DNA of 64,000 nt, taken from contig NZ_JANWTC010000002.1 of NCBI RefSeq assembly GCF_024919295.1, positions 186,001-250,000 on the forward strand, written 5' to 3'. Positions 60,480 to 64,000 of this stretch are shown one piece after another. Under the pieces are notes generated by a model that was not told the DNA's origin, made no database searches, and saw nothing but the letters and a program-made list of their open reading frames with translations. The DNA is from Corynebacterium lemuris. GTDB taxonomy: Bacteria > Actinomycetota > Actinomycetes > Mycobacteriales > Mycobacteriaceae. Position 1 is the first letter of the stretch; every line of letters starts with the position of its first letter. A program made the translations under genes and the position numbers.

Positions 60480-61541
60480 CTAGAACTCCTCGTCGAGGTA
60501 CTCCACCAGCCTGGTCGCGGAGAAGTAGTCCAGGCGGAAGAACTCCGGTGCCAGGCCGTAGACACGGTCCTCGGCGACGGCGGTGTTCTCGGCGAGTGCC
60601 GGGTTGGTGCGGACGGTCTCCTCGGCCGGGGTGCCGCCGGTGGTGTTGAGCGCGAAGACGGTCTCACCCGCGAGGGCCGGGGCGATGTTCTCCGGGTTGA
60701 CACCCTTGATGTCGCCGCGGTCGGTGCCCTGGGCGGTGGTGCCCACCAGGTCCTCGGCGGGGATGAGGATGTCGAAGCCGAGTTCCGCGAAGAGCTGGCC
60801 CTGGGCGGATTCGGTGGTGAAGAAGTTCATGCCGCCCTCCCGTCCCAGGGAGATGATGTTCACCGGCTGCGGCGGGAGAGTGATGGACTCGGCCGCCTCG
60901 GAGACCTTGTCCTCGAAGCCGGCGATGAGCTCGGCGGCCTGATCCTCGCGGCCGGTGGCCTCGCCGAGGTAGGTCGTCACCTCCTGCCAGCTCTGGTTGG
61001 AGTAGTCGATGACCAGGACCGGGACGAGCTCGGCGAGCTGCTCGTAGACGGCGACGGCGGAGTCCTGGCCGACGTTGGACATGACCACCAGGTCCGGGTC
61101 CTGCGCGAGGATGGCCTCGACGTTCGGCTCGATCTGGTACAGCGGCTCGACGTCGCGCTCCAGGGCGATGTCAGCCCACTGGATGCCGAAGCCTTCCTCG
61201 TCGGTGAAGATCGGGGAGGAGCCCTGGCCGCCGCCGGAGCCGACCACGGGTGCGTCGAGTGCGAGCAGGGAGCCGGTGAGGGTGACGGAGGCGGAGACGA
61301 TCCGCTCGGGTGCGGCCTCGAGGGTGACCTCGGTGTCGTTGCCCTCACCGTCGACGGTCTCGATGGTGCGCGGCCAGGCGGCGTCATCGGCCGTGGCGGT
61401 GCTCGTCGACTCGGTCGTGGAGGTGCTGCCGTTGTCCGCGGACTCCGCGCAGGCGGTCAGGCCACCGAGTGCGATGGCGGCGGCGCTGACCGCGGCCAGC
61501 GGGCGGTTGAGACGGAACGGGGCGAGACGGGGGAGGTTCAT
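60480..61541 (-). CDS. Siderophore ABC transporter substrate-binding lipoprotein (FecB/FepB type)
   Basis: A 353-residue lipoprotein with signal peptide and lipobox LTAC near residue 31, a Ser/Thr-rich linker to 55, and a class III binding-protein fold. PERIVSASVTLTGSLLALDAPVVGSGG near 78 and LIPAEDLVG near 238 are typical of the family. It delivers ferric siderophore to the permease genes upstream. A DtxR-like box lies 33 bp upstream of its ATG, so it can be transcribed separately from the ATPase gene when iron is low. Confidence 0.92.
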   Translation of the reverse strand: MNLPRLAPFRLNRPLAAVSAAAIALGGLTACAESADNGSTSTTESTSTATADDAAWPRTIETVDGEGNDTEVTLEAAPERIVSASVTLTGSLLALDAPVVGSGGGQGSSPIFTDEEGFGIQWADIALERDVEPLYQIEPNVEAILAQDPDLVVMSNVGQDSAVAVYEQLAELVPVLVIDYSNQSWQEVTTYLGEATGREDQAAELIAGFEDKVSEAAESITLPPQPVNIISLGREGGMNFFTTESAQGQLFAELGFDILIPAEDLVGTTAQGTDRGDIKGVNPENIAPALAGETVFALNTTGGTPAEETVRTNPALAENTAVAEDRVYGLAPEFFRLDYFSATRLVEYLDEEF

Positions 61542-61573
61542 GAGGGCTCCGGATCGAGTTGAGAACGGTTGCG

Positions 61574-61592
61574 ATAGGAGAGCCTAACCTAA
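61574..61592. promoter_or_regulatory. DtxR iron box upstream of the siderophore-binding protein gene
   Basis: Minus-strand TTAGGTTAGGCTCTCCTAT matches the DtxR consensus TTAGGTTAGGCTAACCTAA at 16 of 19 positions. The left half overlaps possible -10 hexamers (TAGGTT, TAGGCT), so repression by Fe-DtxR would block transcription. Confidence 0.8.
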
Positions 61593-61611
61593 TAGATGGG
61601 TGTGGTGGGGC

Positions 61612-62403
61612 TCAACGGGGGATGACCAGTGGGCCGCCGCTGACCGGATCCTCGCTGACCAGTGCTTTCAGGCCGAAAGCTTTCGCGAGATTCCCCTCGG
61701 TCAACACCTGTCCGGGGGTACCCGTGGCGGCGATGCGCCCGTCCGGGCCGACGATGACGAGGTGGTCGGAGAAACGCGCGGCCAGGTTGAGGTCGTGGAG
61801 CACCATGACGATGGTGCGCCCGGCCGTGGCCTGGAGATCGGCGACCAGCTCAAGGACTTTGAGGCTGTGGGCGAGGTCGAGGTAGGTGGTGGGTTCGTCG
61901 AGAAGCACCGTCGCGGTGCCCTGGGCGAGCACCATCGCGATCCACACGCGCTGGCGCTGGCCCCCGGAGAGCGTGCCGACGGCGCGGTCCACCAGCTCCT
62001 CCAGCCCCGCGGCGCGCACCGCCTCCTCGACGGCCTGCTCATCCGTGGTCGACCAGCGCTGCAACCAGGACTGGTGGGGGTGGCGCCCCCGGGCGATGAG
62101 CTGGCGCACCGTCAGACCCTCCGGGGCGGTGGGGGTCTGCGGCAGCATGGTCAGCAGGCGGGCGCGCTCGCGGCGGGGATAGGCGTGGAGGTCGCGGTCG
62201 TCGAGAAGAATCTGTCCACTGTGCTCGAGCAGCGCGCACATGGATTTGAGCAGGGTGGATTTCCCGCAGCCGTTCGGGCCGATGAGCGTGGTCACGGCAC
62301 CGGCGGGGATGTCCAGGTCGACGTTGTGGATCACCTGGCGCTGGCCGTAGCCGACGGAGACGTCCCGCAGGGTGAGTTTGGCGGCGGACACGGTGGCCCT
62401 CAC
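61612..62403 (-). CDS. Siderophore ABC transporter ATP-binding protein (FecE/FepC type)
   Basis: A 263-residue ATPase. Walker A GPNGCGKST near residue 42, Q-loop LPQTP, signature LSGGQRQRVWIAMVLAQ near 145, Walker B VLLDEPTTYLD near 165, switch His in VLHDLN. GRHPHQSWLQRW is characteristic of iron-complex importers. GTG 62403 overlaps the permease stop (GTGA); the long frame to 63534 is a shadow. Confidence 0.93.
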   Translation of the reverse strand: MRATVSAAKLTLRDVSVGYGQRQVIHNVDLDIPAGAVTTLIGPNGCGKSTLLKSMCALLEHSGQILLDDRDLHAYPRRERARLLTMLPQTPTAPEGLTVRQLIARGRHPHQSWLQRWSTTDEQAVEEAVRAAGLEELVDRAVGTLSGGQRQRVWIAMVLAQGTATVLLDEPTTYLDLAHSLKVLELVADLQATAGRTIVMVLHDLNLAARFSDHLVIVGPDGRIAATGTPGQVLTEGNLAKAFGLKALVSEDPVSGGPLVIPR

Positions 62404-63482
62404 CTGACTTTCCGGTTGTTCGAGATGATCAGATACAGCAGCACGGGCGCACCGAAGAAGGCCGTGACCACGCCGACGGGCAGCTCCCAGGGCGCGATGG
62501 TGCGGGTGAACAGGTCGGCGCCGGTGAGCAGCGCTGCCCCACAGAACGCGGAGAGCACCAGCGGGGGAGTGGCGGTGCCGGCCAGCCGACGCGCGATCTG
62601 CGGGGTGACGAAGGCGATGAAACCGATGGGACCGGCCGCAGAGACCGCCACCGCCGCGAGGACGACCGCGGTGAGCAGCTGGATCACCTGCGTGATCTTC
62701 ACGTTGTGGCCCAGCACGTGCGCGGTGGTCTCCCCGAGGGAGAGCGCGGCGAGCTGGAAGGCCAGCCAGCCGGCGGCGGCGATCGCCAGCAGTGCGACCA
62801 CGAGCGGTGCCCAGGCGTGGTTGAGGTCCCGGCCGTTGAGGCTGCCCGTCAGCCACATGCGGGCCTCCGCGGCGCGGTCGAGTTCCGCCCAGGCCAGCAG
62901 CCACGTGGTCAGCGCGGAGAGCAGGATGGAGCAGCCGACGCCGATGAGGACCAGGCTCATCATGTCGCCGCGCACGGGACCGGCGATGAACCAGATGAGC
63001 ACCGCGATGAGCAGCGCGCCCAGCACAGCCGTACCCGGAACACCGAGGGACGAGACCATCGCCTCCGCACCGACACCGAGGGTGCCGCCCGCTCCGGCAC
63101 CACCGAGGATCAGTGCCGCGACCGCGGCCAGGGAGGCACCGTTGGTGATGCCGAGGATGTCCGGGCTGGCCAGCGGGTTGCGCGCCACCGTCTGGGTCAG
63201 CGCACCGGAAAAGGCCAGGCAGGCACCCACGGCGGCGCCGACGATGGCACGGCCCAGCCGCAGGTCGAGGACGACCTTCTGCTTGATGGCGGTGCCCCCG
63301 CCGGCGAAGACGGCGAGCACCTCGGTCAGCGTGAGGGGGTAGTCGCCCAGGGTGATGCCGAGCGCCATGAACAGAACGGTGGCCACGGCGGTGACCACCA
63401 GCCAGAAGGCCAGCCGCAGGTTCCACTGCCAGGAGACCAGACCGGTGCGCAGGACGGCGGGAGTGGTGACGGTGGTGCTCAC
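62400..63482 (-). CDS. Siderophore ABC transporter permease (FecCD family), second permease
   Basis: A 360-residue permease with about nine to ten transmembrane helices. FSGALTQTVARNPLASPDILGITNGASLAAV near residue 90 and VSAAGPIGFIAFVTPQIARRLAG near 290 are BtuC/FecCD signatures, the latter including the ATPase-contact loop. GTG 63482 overlaps the upstream permease stop by 4 bp. It pairs with the gene at 63479-64000 to form a heterodimeric channel. Confidence 0.93.
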   Translation of the reverse strand: MSTTVTTPAVLRTGLVSWQWNLRLAFWLVVTAVATVLFMALGITLGDYPLTLTEVLAVFAGGGTAIKQKVVLDLRLGRAIVGAAVGACLAFSGALTQTVARNPLASPDILGITNGASLAAVAALILGGAGAGGTLGVGAEAMVSSLGVPGTAVLGALLIAVLIWFIAGPVRGDMMSLVLIGVGCSILLSALTTWLLAWAELDRAAEARMWLTGSLNGRDLNHAWAPLVVALLAIAAAGWLAFQLAALSLGETTAHVLGHNVKITQVIQLLTAVVLAAVAVSAAGPIGFIAFVTPQIARRLAGTATPPLVLSAFCGAALLTGADLFTRTIAPWELPVGVVTAFFGAPVLLYLIISNNRKVR

Positions 63483-64000
63483 AGGGCACCCCGCAGCCTG
63501 CCGCGCCGGATGAGCATGATGAAGAAGGGCACACCGATCAGGGCCAGGACGATACCCATGGGCAGCTCACCCGGGCGGGCGATGAGCCGGCCGAGGATGT
63601 CCGCGCTGAGCGCGAGCAACGCCCCCAGGCCGATGGACAGCGGGATGATCGCCCGGTGGTCGGGGCCGGTGACCGCCCGGACCATGTGCGGGGCGGCCAG
63701 ACCGATGAACATCACCGGTCCGGCGCAGGCGACCGCGACCGCGCCGAGCACCGCGACGGTGGACATACCCACCAGGCGGGAGATGGTGACGTTGATGCCG
63801 AGGGCGGCGGCGACCTCATCGCCCAGGCTCAGCAGGTTGAGGGTGCGCCCCAGCAGCAGGGCGAGGATGAGTCCGAGAATGAGCAGCGGCAGCACGGCCT
63901 TGACCACGCTGAAGTCCCGGTTGGCCACTGAGCCGGTGGCCCACAGGCGGAGAGCGTCGAGGATCGCGGCATCTTTCAGCATCAGCGCGTTGACCACCGA
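63479..64000 (-). CDS. Siderophore ABC transporter permease (FecCD family), C-terminal part only
   Basis: 174 residues of a second FecCD permease; the frame is open at the window edge, so the N-terminal half is missing. LSLGDEVAAALGINVTISR near the start and AGPVMFIGLAAPHMVRAVTG are family motifs, followed by DILGRLIARPGELPMGIVLALIGVPFF. The ATG at 63997 is an internal codon, not the start. Confidence 0.92.
   Translation of the reverse strand, partial: SVVNALMLKDAAILDALRLWATGSVANRDFSVVKAVLPLLILGLILALLLGRTLNLLSLGDEVAAALGINVTISRLVGMSTVAVLGAVAVACAGPVMFIGLAAPHMVRAVTGPDHRAIIPLSIGLGALLALSADILGRLIARPGELPMGIVLALIGVPFFIMLIRRGRLRGAL

Noticed and set aside
62404..63534. Upstream extension of the siderophore ATPase gene to 640 residues
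   Set aside because: The added part is a wrong-frame reading of the permease gene; the ATPase starts at GTG 62403 overlapping the permease stop.
1..64000. CRISPR arrays, tRNA/rRNA genes, insertion sequences, prophage or attachment sites
   Set aside because: No regularly spaced repeats, tRNA cloverleaf with CCA end, transposase, integrase or target-site duplications were found by reading; a tRNAscan or ISfinder search was not possible.

Overview
The window is a gene-dense, high-GC stretch of an actinobacterial chromosome, almost certainly a Corynebacterium. The evidence is mycothiol chemistry (MshB), the OdhA-type 2-oxoglutarate dehydrogenase with an acyltransferase domain fused to E1, a DtxR-type iron box, and gene order. 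The order dapD / dapE / LOG / folP2 / gpgS / DUF3117 / glgA / glgC / O-methyltransferase / sigE / anti-sigma / tatB / mrp / MgtE-N-CBS / odhA is the corynebacterial-mycobacterial backbone order. No rRNA, tRNA, insertion sequence, prophage or CRISPR array was seen. The species cannot be named from sequence reading alone.

Layout. 1-115: N-terminus of a secreted protein read leftwards. 578-9581: typA, an MFS permease, a solute-binding lipoprotein, mshB, a small membrane protein, ferredoxin, dapC, a pseudouridine synthase and a GtrA protein, all rightwards. 9607-14506: lysine/diaminopimelate locus with a truncated ORF behind a near-consensus promoter, dapD, an amino-acid permease, a dapD paralogue and divergent dapE. 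14545-18358: LOG-family protein, folP2, gpgS, a DivIVA-type small protein, DUF3117 and an RlmA-like methyltransferase. 18363-22366: glycogen locus (GH32-fold protein, glgA, divergent glgC). 22432-29044: O-methyltransferase, sigE, anti-sigma factor, tatB, mrp, DUF1003, MgtE_N/CBS protein, stress-type membrane protein and a lipoprotein. 29121-38354, leftwards: odhA, a double-length ABC exporter, a membrane-associated protein and an aroE-like dehydrogenase. 38375-50048: hydrolases, two MFS exporters, ppsA and a DUF418-like membrane protein. 50032-56148: gentisate degradation (IclR regulator, 3-hydroxybenzoate 6-hydroxylase, fumarylpyruvate hydrolase, transporter, gentisate dioxygenase, maleylpyruvate isomerase-like protein). 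56359-60467: a trimethylamine monooxygenase / acetylpolyamine-type deacetylase / LuxR regulator module with a long hairpin-rich leader. 60480-64000: siderophore ABC uptake genes under a DtxR box.

A repeated architecture in this window is leaderless transcription: a TANNNT -10 hexamer lies 6-8 nt before the start codon of about twenty genes, often inside the preceding gene. I used it to choose starts. Other regulatory signals are two GGAA-N19-GTT (SigH/SigR-type) promoters, two LexA-like boxes, and a palindrome in which the -10 elements of two divergent genes overlap.

The most interesting observations are: a GH32-fold protein beside glgA that lacks the three catalytic acidic residues; a maleylpyruvate isomerase-like protein at the end of the gentisate operon that lacks the family's zinc ligands; the structured, apparently regulated leader in front of the trimethylamine monooxygenase gene; and the divergent promoter with overlapping -10 boxes.
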